From NCBI RefSeq assembly GCF_003732275.1, contig NZ_MOBM01000038.1, positions 496,001-560,000 on the forward strand: DNA of 64,000 bases, read 5' to 3'. The stretch's first letter is position 1. Every line of letters starts with the position of its first letter. The position numbers and the translations under genes were made by a program. The notes below the pieces were generated by a model that ran no database searches, had not been told where the DNA came from, and was given only the letters and a program-made list of their open reading frames with translations. The DNA is from Pseudomonas frederiksbergensis (lineage in GTDB: Bacteria; Pseudomonadota; Gammaproteobacteria; Pseudomonadales; Pseudomonadaceae). Of this stretch, positions 34,309 through 42,497 are shown one piece after another.

Positions 34309-35691
34309 ATGCAAACTTTGAACACCACGCTGCTGATCATCGGCGGCGGCCCTGGCGGCTATGTGACGGCGATCCGTGCCGGTCAGCTGGGCATTTCGAC
34401 CATTCTGGTGGAAGGCGAATCGTTGGGCGGCACCTGCCTGAACATCGGCTGCATTCCATCGAAGGCATTGATTCACGTCGCCGAACAGTTCCATCAGACG
34501 CAACACCACAGCCAATACTCGGCGCTGGGCATCAGCGTGTCGACACCGACCCTGGACATCGGCAAGAGCGTCGAGTGGAAGGACGGTATCGTTGATCGTC
34601 TGACCACCGGCGTCTCGGCGCTGTTGAAGAAGCACAAGGTCCAGGTCATTCAAGGCTGGGCCAAAGTGATCGATGGCAAAACCGTCGATGTCGGCGACAC
34701 GCGCATTCAGTGCGAGCACCTGGTGCTGGCCACCGGTTCGAAAAGCGTGAACCTGCCAATGCTGCCGATTGGCGGGCCGATCATCTCCTCCACCGAAGCC
34801 CTGGCGCCGAAAAGCGTGCCGAAACGGCTGGTCGTGGTCGGTGGCGGTTACATCGGTCTGGAGCTGGGGATTGCCTATCGCAAACTCGGCGCCGAGGTCA
34901 GTGTGGTCGAGGCGCAGGATCGTATCCTGCCGGCCTACGATGCCGAACTGACCCATCCCGTACACGAAGCGCTTAAGCAACTCGACGTGAAGCTTTACTT
35001 GAAACACAGCGTCGAAGGCTTTGATTCACAAAGAAATACTCTACAAGTTCGTGACCCTAACGGCGACATCCTGAATCTTGCAACCGATCAGGTGCTGGTG
35101 GCCGTCGGTCGCAAACCCAACACTCAGGGCTGGAATCTCGAAGCCTTGAATCTGGAGATGAGCGGTTCGGCGATCAAGATCGACAACCGTTGCCAGACCA
35201 GCATGCGCAATGTCTACGCCATCGGCGACTTGAGCGGCGAACCGATGCTCGCCCACCGGGCCATGGCTCAGGGTGAAATGGTTGCCGAGCTGATCAGCGG
35301 TAAACACCGCGAATTCAACCCGACCGCCATCGCCGCCGTGTGCTTCACCGACCCGGAACTGGTGGTGGTCGGCAAGACACCGGACGAGGCCAAGGCTGCG
35401 GGACTGGACTGCATCGTTTCGAGTTTCCCGTTCGCCGCCAATGGCCGGGCGATGACGCTGGAGTCGAAAAGCGGCTTTGTGCGGGTCGTGGCGCGCCGTG
35501 ACAATCATGTGATTGTTGGTTGGCAGGCGGTGGGTGTGGGCGTGTCGGAGTTGTCGACGGCGTTCGGTCAAAGCCTGGAAATGGGCGCCCGACTGGAAGA
35601 CATCGCCGGCACCATCCACGCGCATCCGACGCTCGGTGAGGCGGTGCAGGAAGCGGCGTTGCGTGCTTTGGGGCATGCGTTGCACCTGTAA
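34309..35691 (+). CDS. lpdV: Dihydrolipoamide dehydrogenase (E3) of the branched-chain complex
   Basis: The 460-residue flavoprotein has the N-terminal FAD motif LLIIGGGPGGYVTAIRAGQ, the redox disulfide GGTCLNIGCIPSK, an NAD-binding motif VVVGGGYIGLELGIAYRKLG, YAIGDLSGEPMLAHRA and the C-terminal catalytic HAHPTLGEAV. It reoxidises the E2 lipoyl group. Last gene of the bkd operon; LPD-Val is the Pseudomonas form dedicated to this complex. A REPIN lies 11 bases downstream. Confidence 0.95.
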   Translation: MQTLNTTLLIIGGGPGGYVTAIRAGQLGISTILVEGESLGGTCLNIGCIPSKALIHVAEQFHQTQHHSQYSALGISVSTPTLDIGKSVEWKDGIVDRLTTGVSALLKKHKVQVIQGWAKVIDGKTVDVGDTRIQCEHLVLATGSKSVNLPMLPIGGPIISSTEALAPKSVPKRLVVVGGGYIGLELGIAYRKLGAEVSVVEAQDRILPAYDAELTHPVHEALKQLDVKLYLKHSVEGFDSQRNTLQVRDPNGDILNLATDQVLVAVGRKPNTQGWNLEALNLEMSGSAIKIDNRCQTSMRNVYAIGDLSGEPMLAHRAMAQGEMVAELISGKHREFNPTAIAAVCFTDPELVVVGKTPDEAKAAGLDCIVSSFPFAANGRAMTLESKSGFVRVVARRDNHVIVGWQAVGVGVSELSTAFGQSLEMGARLEDIAGTIHAHPTLGEAVQEAALRALGHALHL

Positions 35692-35702
35692 ACGCGATCA
35701 AC

Positions 35703-35824
35703 TGTGGCGAGGGAGCTTGCTCCCGCTGGGCTGCGAAGCGGCCCCTTGCTGACTTTCAGGCACACCGCGTTGTCTGGATTTACGACTGCTTCGCAGCCGA
35801 GCGGGAGCAAGCTCCCTCGCCACA
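35703..35824. repeat. REPIN, TGTGGCGAGGGAGC family
   Basis: Inverted pair with GCTGCGAAGCGGCC and GCTTCGCAGCCG inner elements; same family and almost same loop as the copy at 681-802. Confidence 0.92.
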
Positions 35825-35979
35825 GGGTTTCGAACAATGAATAATCGGCAGCAAATTTAATGAGCGAGCCGATAGTCCGGGCTGCGAAATGGGCCCGGAA
35901 TGAAGTATTGTTGTCCCCATCCAGAAAAATGTCAGAAGCCTTGAACCGTTTCGGCGGTTGTTAAGTGATAGAGGGTGTC

Positions 35980-36999
35980 ATGGGTAACGAAAGCATCAAT
36001 TGGGACAAGCTGGGTTTTGACTACATCAAGACAGACAAGCGATATCTGTCGCACTGGCGTAATGGCGAGTGGGACAAAGGCACCCTGACCGAAGACAACG
36101 TGCTGCACATCAGCGAAGGCTCCACTGCCCTTCACTATGGCCAGCAGTGCTTCGAAGGCCTGAAGGCCTACCGCTGCAAGGACGGTTCGATCAACCTGTT
36201 CCGCCCGGACCAGAACGCCGCACGCATGCAACGCAGCTGCGCGCGCCTGCTGATGCCGCAGGTGTCTACCGAGCAGTTCGTCGAAGCGTGCAAGGAAGTG
36301 GTGCGCGCCAACGAGCGTTTCATCCCGCCTTACGGCACCGGCGGCGCGCTGTACCTGCGCCCGTTCGTGATCGGCGTGGGTGACAACATCGGCGTGCGTA
36401 CCGCGCCCGAGTTCATCTTCTCGATCTTCTGCATCCCGGTCGGCGCCTACTTCAAGGGCGGTTTGACCCCGCACAACTTCCTCATCTCCAGCTACGACCG
36501 TGCTGCCCCACAAGGCACCGGCGCGGCCAAGGTCGGTGGCAACTACGCCGCCAGCCTGATGCCGGGCTCCCAGGCCAAGAAGGCGCATTTCGCCGACTGC
36601 ATCTACCTGGACCCGCTGACGCACACCAAAATCGAAGAAGTCGGCTCGGCCAACTTCTTCGGGATCACCCACGACAACAAGTTCGTCACCCCGAATTCCC
36701 CTTCGGTGTTGCCGGGCATCACTCGTCTGTCGTTGATCGAGCTGGCCAAAACCCGTCTGGGCCTGGAAGTGATCGAAGGTGACGTGTTCATCGACAAGCT
36801 GTCCGACTTCAAGGAAGCCGGTGCTTGCGGTACTGCCGCCGTGATCACCCCGATCGGCGGTATCAGCTACAACGACAAGCTGCACGTGTTCCATAGCGAA
36901 ACCGAAGTCGGCCCGGTCACCCAGAAGCTCTACAAAGAGCTGACCGGTGTACAGACCGGCGACGTCGAAGCGCCAGCGGGCTGGATCGTCAAAGTTTGA
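35980..36999 (+). CDS. ilvE: Branched-chain amino acid aminotransferase (fold type IV)
   Basis: The 339-residue PLP enzyme interconverts valine, leucine and isoleucine with their 2-oxo acids. Motifs: EGSTALHYGQQCFEGLKAY, LYLRPFVIGVG, the PLP Lys region GTGAAKVGGNYAASLMPG, EEVGSANFFGI and EAGACGTAAVITPIGGI. ATG 35980 was chosen because AGAGGG stands at proper distance and MGNESINWDKLGF is the family start. Position just after the bkd operon gives a functional link: it makes the 2-oxo acids that the complex consumes. A strong terminator follows. Confidence 0.93.
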   Translation: MGNESINWDKLGFDYIKTDKRYLSHWRNGEWDKGTLTEDNVLHISEGSTALHYGQQCFEGLKAYRCKDGSINLFRPDQNAARMQRSCARLLMPQVSTEQFVEACKEVVRANERFIPPYGTGGALYLRPFVIGVGDNIGVRTAPEFIFSIFCIPVGAYFKGGLTPHNFLISSYDRAAPQGTGAAKVGGNYAASLMPGSQAKKAHFADCIYLDPLTHTKIEEVGSANFFGITHDNKFVTPNSPSVLPGITRLSLIELAKTRLGLEVIEGDVFIDKLSDFKEAGACGTAAVITPIGGISYNDKLHVFHSETEVGPVTQKLYKELTGVQTGDVEAPAGWIVKV

Positions 37000-37024
37000 T
37001 TTGACGCGACTGCCCGTTTGAACA

Positions 37025-37063
37025 CAAAAGCCCGGCCATCACATTGAAGGCCGGGCTTTTTTT
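37025..37063 (+). terminator. Rho-independent terminator after ilvE
   Basis: AAAAGCCCGGCC, a short loop, then GGCCGGGCTTTTTTT: a nine-base GC-rich stem followed by T's. Confidence 0.92.
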
Positions 37064-37133
37064 CGTCTGCGTTTCGTGGAAACGTCACTAGACTTGCCAC
37101 GTGCAACAGCCATCAACAGGTGCCACTAAAACC

Positions 37134-37475
37134 ATGGGAAAACTCTGGCGAAAGTATCTGGCCTTGCTGGACACCGATTTCACCACGCAAGTGTTCGACA
37201 ACATCAAAAACCTGCTGGTGTGCGCCCTTCTGTTCGCTGCAGGCACCAACGTACTGGATCGCGAGCATCACCTGTTCATGGGGTTGCTCGCTTCGAATCT
37301 GGCGGGTTGGGGGCTGATTTTGGTGTCAGCGATGCTGATGTTGCTGAGTGTCAGTGACGGTCTGCGCCGGCTGTCCAAGTTGCCGTATCACACGGCATTT
37401 CAGATTATCTTGTTTCTGATTTACCTGATCTTGGCAGTCCGCGTGGTGGAGATTGTCTGGGTTTTCAGAGCGTAG
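37134..37475 (+). CDS. Small integral membrane protein of unknown function (113 aa)
   Basis: The product has three predicted membrane helices (about 22-38, 47-68, 87-108) and a short charged N-terminus MGKLWRKYLALLDTDF. I do not recognise a named family. ATG 37134 is preferred over 37101 because it leaves the hydrophilic start typical of such proteins; the ribosome-binding site is weak for both. It overlaps the convergent LysR gene by 11 bp. No operon partner. Confidence 0.65.
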   Translation: MGKLWRKYLALLDTDFTTQVFDNIKNLLVCALLFAAGTNVLDREHHLFMGLLASNLAGWGLILVSAMLMLLSVSDGLRRLSKLPYHTAFQIILFLIYLILAVRVVEIVWVFRA

Positions 37476-38391
37476 CGGTCACAGCACGAGGTGTTTTCCA
37501 ACGCTGCTCATCCTGAGCAATCCGGGCAAACAACCACTCCACAAACACCCGTGTCTGCGCCGTCACGTCCGGCGCAACACCGTAGTAATAACGCGGCAAC
37601 GGCATACGCAACTCGGGCAACGGGCAGGTCAGGTCTCCGCTCAAAAGATGGGTGCCCAGCAAAGAGGTCGGGCACAAGGCTATGCCCTGTCCCTCCACGG
37701 CAGCCTGAAGCACCATGTGCATGTGATCAAACTGCCGGGTGACCTGAGTAGCTGACAGACTTTGACCAAAGTGCATCGCCCAATGGTGCCAGTCTTCACG
37801 ACGTGCCTTGGCGGTCAGTAACGTGTGCCGGCTCAGCGAAGTGAGGTCTTCAAGTGGCAGGCGCTCGATCAGCGATGGCGCCGCGACCAGTAAGAGTTCG
37901 TCTTCGAACAGCGCTCGCGCCTCAATCTCCGGCGCCCAATCGTCACGACCACGGCGAATGACGATATCGAACCCGTCGCGTGCCTGATCGGGCGCCTGGG
38001 TTTGCGTGATCACCTGCGGCTTGATGTCCGGGTGCTGCGCAATGAAATCCCCCAGCCTGGGCGTCAGCCAAAGCACGGCAAAGGACGGACGGACATTGAT
38101 CTTCACGGTAGGCAGCGAGGCATGTTGCTTGAGCGCAGCGGCGGCGTTGGCTATCTGCGCCAGCCCGGCGCTGACTTGCTCATAAAAGCGCTGGCCGGCC
38201 GGCGTCAGCACCGATTGCCGGATGCGCCGCTCGAACAGCAGCACGCCCAGGTATTCCTCGAGCAATTTGATGTGCCGGCTGACGGCACTGTGGCTCACAT
38301 GCAACTCTTCGGCCGCCAGCCTGAAGCTCTGATGACGAGCAGCGATGGCGAAGGCGCGAACAGCATTAAGCGGCGGTAGTTGATTTTTCAT
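37465..38391 (-). CDS. LysR-family regulator (GcvA-like)
   Basis: The 308-residue protein has the LysR helix-turn-helix (FRLAAEELHVSHSAVSRHIKLLE) and a periplasmic-binding-type effector domain. The start PPLNAVRAFAIAARHQSF is of the GcvA/AmpR-like subgroup. It is divergent from the LysE-family exporter gene with a 105-base gap, so it likely controls that exporter in response to an amino acid or related compound. The inducer cannot be read from the sequence. Confidence 0.85.
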   Translation of the reverse strand: MKNQLPPLNAVRAFAIAARHQSFRLAAEELHVSHSAVSRHIKLLEEYLGVLLFERRIRQSVLTPAGQRFYEQVSAGLAQIANAAAALKQHASLPTVKINVRPSFAVLWLTPRLGDFIAQHPDIKPQVITQTQAPDQARDGFDIVIRRGRDDWAPEIEARALFEDELLLVAAPSLIERLPLEDLTSLSRHTLLTAKARREDWHHWAMHFGQSLSATQVTRQFDHMHMVLQAAVEGQGIALCPTSLLGTHLLSGDLTCPLPELRMPLPRYYYGVAPDVTAQTRVFVEWLFARIAQDEQRWKTPRAVTATL

Positions 38392-38496
38392 GCGTCTAAT
38401 TTAGTCACCTATGCGCTTTAATTAAAGCGTTTGTCACGCCCTCGTCGTCACGCCACTCTGCCAGCACGCAGCCAGCGCCACCTGACGGAGCACGAC

Positions 38497-39105
38497 ATGA
38501 ACAGCTATGGACTCTTTATACTTTTCGCCACCCTGACCATTTTGAGCCCGGGGCCTGGCGTGGTCCTGACCCTGTCCAACGCAGTGCGTCACGGCTGGAC
38601 GGGCGCAGTGCCGGGCATTCTGGGGATCGCGTCGGGGGCGTTCGTTGTCGCCGCCATCAGTGCCACCAGTGTGGGTCTGATACTCAGCACCTCCGCAAAC
38701 GCCTTTACCGCGTTGAAATACGCAGGGGCCGCCTATTTGTTGTACCTGGGTTACAAAAGCTGGCGCTCGGATCGTTTCAGTACGCTGCTTGAAACGCGCC
38801 CCTCAAGCCCTGGCTATCGCTTCCTTGAAGCGGCTTCGATGCAGCTTTTGAACCCCAAGGCGGTGTTTTTCTTTCTGGCGGTGTTTCCGCAATTCATCGA
38901 TACCTCGGCGCACTTCTACACCCAGTTCATCAAACTGGTCGCTTCCTACGGCGTATTGGTGATTCTGGTGCATGGCAGCTATGCCTTGCTCGCCAATGCC
39001 GCCAAAGGCTGGTTGTCGAGCCCGAAGGGTTCCTGGCTGGCGGCGAAAGTCTCGGGCGTGACCTTCGCCGGCTTTGGCGTGCTCATGGCCTCGTCGAGTC
39101 GCTAA
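38497..39105 (+). CDS. LysE/RhtB-family amino acid exporter
   Basis: The 202-residue inner-membrane protein has five to six helices and the LysE/RhtB signature LSPGPGVVLTLSNAVRHGW in the first loop and MQLLNPKAVFFFLAVFPQF in the middle. It exports amino acids or homoserine-lactone-like compounds. ATG 38497 has GGAG seven bases upstream and gives the family N-terminus. Divergent from a LysR gene; its stop overlaps the ArsR-type gene (4 bp, convergent). Confidence 0.88.
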   Translation: MNSYGLFILFATLTILSPGPGVVLTLSNAVRHGWTGAVPGILGIASGAFVVAAISATSVGLILSTSANAFTALKYAGAAYLLYLGYKSWRSDRFSTLLETRPSSPGYRFLEAASMQLLNPKAVFFFLAVFPQFIDTSAHFYTQFIKLVASYGVLVILVHGSYALLANAAKGWLSSPKGSWLAAKVSGVTFAGFGVLMASSSR

Positions 39106-39866
39106 GCCACAGGACTGGCAATCGCGCGGCGCCTGCTCTCAGTGGCCGCGGGTTGTGCTGTTGTCGCCTGAACCGGCAGCTCAACGGCGAACCGGCTACT
39201 GAGTTCCTTGCGCCCCACCGCCGTCAACGCCAGCGCCCGGCTGTCCAGATCCTGCGTCACCCATTTGCGTTTGATCGCCGTTTGCAGCAATGCCGCGCCC
39301 AAGGCGCCGCCCAAATGCGGCCGACGCATGCTCCAGTCCAGACACGGGCAGGCGAAGCGGCGGCGCAAGGTGCCGAGGTCTTTGACGTCGATCCCCAACC
39401 CTTCGAACAACGCTTCACCGCTGTCGCTCAGTCGATAAGCCTGCTCATCGGTTTCCAGCAACCACCCCGCTTCGATCATCCGGTCATGCAGCAACACCGC
39501 CAACGTACCGGCCATGTGGTCGTAGCAAGTGCGGGCGAATTGCAGGCGGTCGGGGGTGCGCGGATTGAACGTCGGCGCCGCGTTCTGGCCGATTACCATC
39601 AGCGCTTCCAGGGCCTGGGCCACGCGCTTGTCCGCGAGGCTGTAATAGCGGTGACGGCCCTGAATGTGCAAACGCACCAGCGCCAGCTCCTTGAGCTTGG
39701 CCAGATGAGCACTTGCGGTCGAGGCGCTGACTTCGGCAACCGCCGCCAGTTCGGTGCTGGTGCGGGCGTGGCCGTCCATCAGCGAACAGAGGATTTTCGT
39801 CCGGGCCGGTTCGGCAATCGCTGCCGCCACTTGAGAGACGCCAATGTCGTGTTGTTCTACGTTCAT
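39102..39866 (-). CDS. ArsR-type winged-helix regulator, long form (254 aa)
   Basis: The first 100 residues form an ArsR winged helix (AEPARTKILCSLMDGHARTS, VSASTASAHLAKLKEL, wing IQGRHRYYSLAD). The remaining part, about 150 residues, is an added domain with Cys residues (RTCYDHMAG, RRFACPCLDWSMRRPHLGGA) that is common to a Pseudomonas subgroup of these regulators; the CPC motif may bind metal or react with thiols. It is divergent from the P450 gene, 81 bases apart, so it probably controls it. Effector unknown. Confidence 0.82.
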   Translation of the reverse strand: MNVEQHDIGVSQVAAAIAEPARTKILCSLMDGHARTSTELAAVAEVSASTASAHLAKLKELALVRLHIQGRHRYYSLADKRVAQALEALMVIGQNAAPTFNPRTPDRLQFARTCYDHMAGTLAVLLHDRMIEAGWLLETDEQAYRLSDSGEALFEGLGIDVKDLGTLRRRFACPCLDWSMRRPHLGGALGAALLQTAIKRKWVTQDLDSRALALTAVGRKELSSRFAVELPVQATTAQPAATESRRRAIASPVA

Positions 39867-39947
39867 ATTTCGCTCCTGGACGAATCAAGGCCCTTTCGGA
39901 CTGGAGATAGTAGCAACACTTTTCAACCACCGATAAGGCTGCGACCC

Positions 39948-41069
39948 ATGGACCCGATCATCGCTGCGACTCACGCCGATCCCTACCCTTACTACGCGCA
40001 ATTGCGCACCGAGGGCGGACTGGCTTTTCATCAAGGACTGAAACTGTGGGTGGCCAGCAGCGCGCGATCCGTCGCGGCCGTGCTGGCGCATCCGGATTGT
40101 CATGTGCGGCCTCCCCATGAACCGGTGCCCAAGGGCATTGCTCAAGGCATGGCCGGCAAGGTGTTCGGTCAGTTGATGCGGATGAACGAGGGCGCACGGC
40201 AGCGTTGCCCGAGGGCGGCGATTGAGCCGGGGCTGGCGTTGATTGACGTGAACGAGGTCAATGCGTTGGTCGGCGCTCGGTTGATTACCCCGGGCGCCGA
40301 CGGGTTGTACGCGGCGATGTTTCGCGGGCCGGTCTGCGTAGTGGCGGCGTTGCTGGGGTTTTCTCCAGCTCAGGGCCGGGCCATCAGCGAGCTGACCGCC
40401 GACTTCGTCGCCTGCCTGTCGCCCCTCAGCGACCAAGCGCAGCTGGACACCGCCCATGTCGCGGCGGAACAACTGAAGGGTTATTTCATCGGGCTTCTGG
40501 ACGACCCGAGCAACCGAAGTGCCCTGCTCGCCGGTATCCGGCAGCGCTTCGCGGCAACATCGACCGATTCTGAAATCTTGATCGCCAATTTGATCGGCCT
40601 TTTCTCCCAGACCCATGAAGCCACTGCCGGGCTGATCGGTAATGCGCTATTAGCGTTAATCCGAAACCCACAGCTGGATTCGGCTCAAGTTGATGACTTG
40701 ATCGCTGAAGTCCAGCGCTTCGACCCATCGGTGCAAAACACCCGCCGTTTCGTCGCCGAGCCGTGTGAAATCGACGGCATAAACCTGAACCCCGGCGACG
40801 TTATTCTGGTGCTGCTGGCCTCAGCCAATCGCGATCCGCAGCTTAATGAGGATCCCGATGCGTTTTTGCCCGATCGCCCGAACCGTCGCAGTTTCACTTT
40901 CGGCGCGGGGCGTCATCAATGTCCGGGGCAGGTGTTAGCCATGAGCATTGCCAGCGCCACGCTGACTGAGATCCTGGCGATGAAACCTGCTTTGGACCGT
41001 TTGGCCTGGCACTATCGCCCTTCCCTGAATGGGCGGATTCCTTTGTTCACCGACCTGCCGAATACCTGA
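39948..41069 (+). CDS. Cytochrome P450
   Basis: The 373-residue soluble bacterial P450 has the K-helix ExxR (EVQRF, Arg pairing in NTRRFV), and the haem-binding loop FTFGAGRHQCPGQVLA with the Cys thiolate. The I-helix reads SQTHEATAG, where the usual (A/G)Gx(D/E)T(T/S) is changed, though Glu and the second Thr remain. ATG 39948 has AAGG upstream; the frame remains open far upstream, but that part is antisense to the ArsR gene. No ferredoxin or reductase gene is adjacent. Substrate unknown. Confidence 0.88.
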   Translation: MDPIIAATHADPYPYYAQLRTEGGLAFHQGLKLWVASSARSVAAVLAHPDCHVRPPHEPVPKGIAQGMAGKVFGQLMRMNEGARQRCPRAAIEPGLALIDVNEVNALVGARLITPGADGLYAAMFRGPVCVVAALLGFSPAQGRAISELTADFVACLSPLSDQAQLDTAHVAAEQLKGYFIGLLDDPSNRSALLAGIRQRFAATSTDSEILIANLIGLFSQTHEATAGLIGNALLALIRNPQLDSAQVDDLIAEVQRFDPSVQNTRRFVAEPCEIDGINLNPGDVILVLLASANRDPQLNEDPDAFLPDRPNRRSFTFGAGRHQCPGQVLAMSIASATLTEILAMKPALDRLAWHYRPSLNGRIPLFTDLPNT

Positions 41070-41086
41070 CAGACCGCGTCATCGTT

Positions 41087-41182
41087 CTTCGCGAGCAAGC
41101 CCGCTCCCACACTTGATCGTCGATGTTCACAACATTTGTGATCGACACAAATCCCCTGTGGGAGCGGGCTTGCTCGCGAAGG
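41087..41182. repeat. REPIN, GCGGGCTTGCTCGCGAA variant, outward
   Basis: TTCGCGAGCAAGCCCGCTCC and inverse, in the outward order. Confidence 0.9.
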
Positions 41183-41275
41183 CGGCCTGACAAACAACGC
41201 ATTACTTTTGACTTGCGCAATAGGCTACATCGCGGGTGAACTGACCGTGAACCAGCCACAGAATGGAGTTACAAA

Positions 41276-41611
41276 GTGAGCCTCCTCTACCAAGATCCAA
41301 CAATGAGCCACGAGGAAGCGACGAGACTTCTAGCGAGCGACTTAGAAACCAACGTTGCCGCCGCATTGATTTCTATCGGGCTGAATGAGCAAGACAGGGT
41401 TTGGGCTCAGAACACCTGCCTGAAGTATCTCGAGGGTGAATCCGAATCGGTTGCAGCAGCTGCCATCACCGCGCTCGGTCACATAGCCCGCAGACAGGGT
41501 GGTCTGGACTTGGGTGCTGTACGCCCGGCTCTTGAAAAGGTGAAGGAAAGATTCCCCTCACTGGAAGGGACTGTGGCGGACACCCTTGATGATATTGAGG
41601 CATACACCTGA
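41276..41611 (+). CDS. Small HEAT-like helical protein (111 aa), GTG start
   Basis: The protein is acidic and all-helical, with paired helices (ETNVAAALISIGLNEQDRVW, SVAAAAITALGHIARR) that resemble HEAT repeats, the second pair centred on a classic HEAT-like AAxALGxI pattern. The GTG start has GGAG eight bases before it; ATG 41303 is an alternative. Such short HEAT-like proteins are often immunity proteins or adaptors, but no toxin gene is beside it. Lies alone between two REPINs. Function unknown. Confidence 0.7.
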   Translation: MSLLYQDPTMSHEEATRLLASDLETNVAAALISIGLNEQDRVWAQNTCLKYLEGESESVAAAAITALGHIARRQGGLDLGAVRPALEKVKERFPSLEGTVADTLDDIEAYT

Positions 41612-41645
41612 CTTACCGTTTAGCAAAAGGACACTTGGGATCGCC

Positions 41646-41744
41646 AAGATCGCAGCCTTCGGCAGCTCCTACGCCGACCGGGTACACCCATGGAATCGAA
41701 GCCGTACACAAATCCGTAGGAGCTGCCGCAGGCTGCGATCTTTT
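41646..41744. repeat. REPIN, GTAGGAGCTGCC family
   Basis: AAGATCGCAGCCTTCGGCAG and its inverse, with GGTGTACCC-like loop as in the copy at 29941-30050. Confidence 0.9.
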
Positions 41745-41805
41745 GGGGCCGCCAACACTAAACGGACAGTCATCAAGACAAGCCCCTCTCGCCACAAAAA
41801 AGCCA

Positions 41806-41843
41806 AAAACCCGCCATCTCTGTAAGAAGAAATGGCGGGGTTT
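41806..41843 (-). terminator. Hairpin terminator after the FKBP gene
   Basis: AAACCCGCCAT and ATGGCGGGGTTT arms; read on the minus strand it ends in GGGTTTTTGG, just downstream of the FKBP stop at 41866. Confidence 0.7.
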
Positions 41844-41865
41844 GTCGTTTCAACTCACACAGCCA

Positions 41866-42217
41866 TCAATCATCACGCGTCAGCACTTCCAGCAATTCAA
41901 TCTCGAAAATCAGATTCGAATTCGGTGTAATCGCGCCCATCGTTCGCTCGCCATAAGCCAGATGCGCCGGCACCAGCAGCTTGCGTTTACCGCCAACCTG
42001 CATGCCCATGATCCCTTGATCCCAGCCCTTGATCCCAGCCCTTGATCACCCGCCCCGTGCCAATCACGCACTGAAACGGTTTACCCCGACTGTAGGAAGA
42101 ATCGAATTCAGTGCCATCTTCCAGCCAACCCCGATATTGGGTGGTGATCAGCGCGCCTTTGACAGCCGCTTTGCCGTCGCCCACTTCAAGGTCGATTACC
42201 TGCAATTCATCATTCAT
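41866..42217 (-). pseudogene. FKBP-type peptidyl-prolyl isomerase, frameshifted by a 13-bp tandem duplication
   Basis: The frame starts MNDELQVIDLEVGDGKAAVK and reads well to VIKGWDQG, then shifts: the next 13 bases repeat GGCTGGGATCAAG and the new frame ends after GLGSRDHGHAGWR. If one repeat copy is removed the reading continues IMGMQVGGKRKLLVPAHLAY to TRDD, giving a full 111-residue FKBP domain with the catalytic aromatic pocket (YRGWLEDGTEFDSSYSR, VIGTGRVIKGWDQG, AHLAYGER). The intact protein would be a cytosolic prolyl isomerase. The shift removes the C-terminal third of the domain, so the protein is probably inactive. It could also be an assembly error, since the unit is an exact repeat. 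Confidence 0.85.
42015..42040. repeat. 13-bp exact tandem duplication within the FKBP gene
   Basis: CTTGATCCCAGCC occurs twice without spacer and is followed by CTTGAT again. Confidence 0.95.
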
Positions 42218-42497
42218 TACATTCACTCTAGTGTGCGCTTGCCCGAACAAGCTTCATGGGCGCCGTTTTCCCAGAAATACAGGCTGTTGGCAACCGTTTC
42301 GGCCTGTCTCCGGCAGTGGCCGTGATCTAAGATACCCACCACCTCGATGCTTACGCATGCATTGATCCGCTCAACGCATCAATGCATGCCAACTATGCAA
42401 TTAACATATCGATGGCCCTGCTCCACTATCCGCCCTAATAAGAACCGTGCACCGCGTCCAGGCAGTGCACGTCATAAAAGCGGTGGAGTACACGTCA

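Noticed and set aside
39153..41069. A 638-codon frame ending in the P450
   Set aside because: The first 265 codons are antisense to the ArsR-type gene; the P450 starts at 39948 with its own ribosome-binding site.
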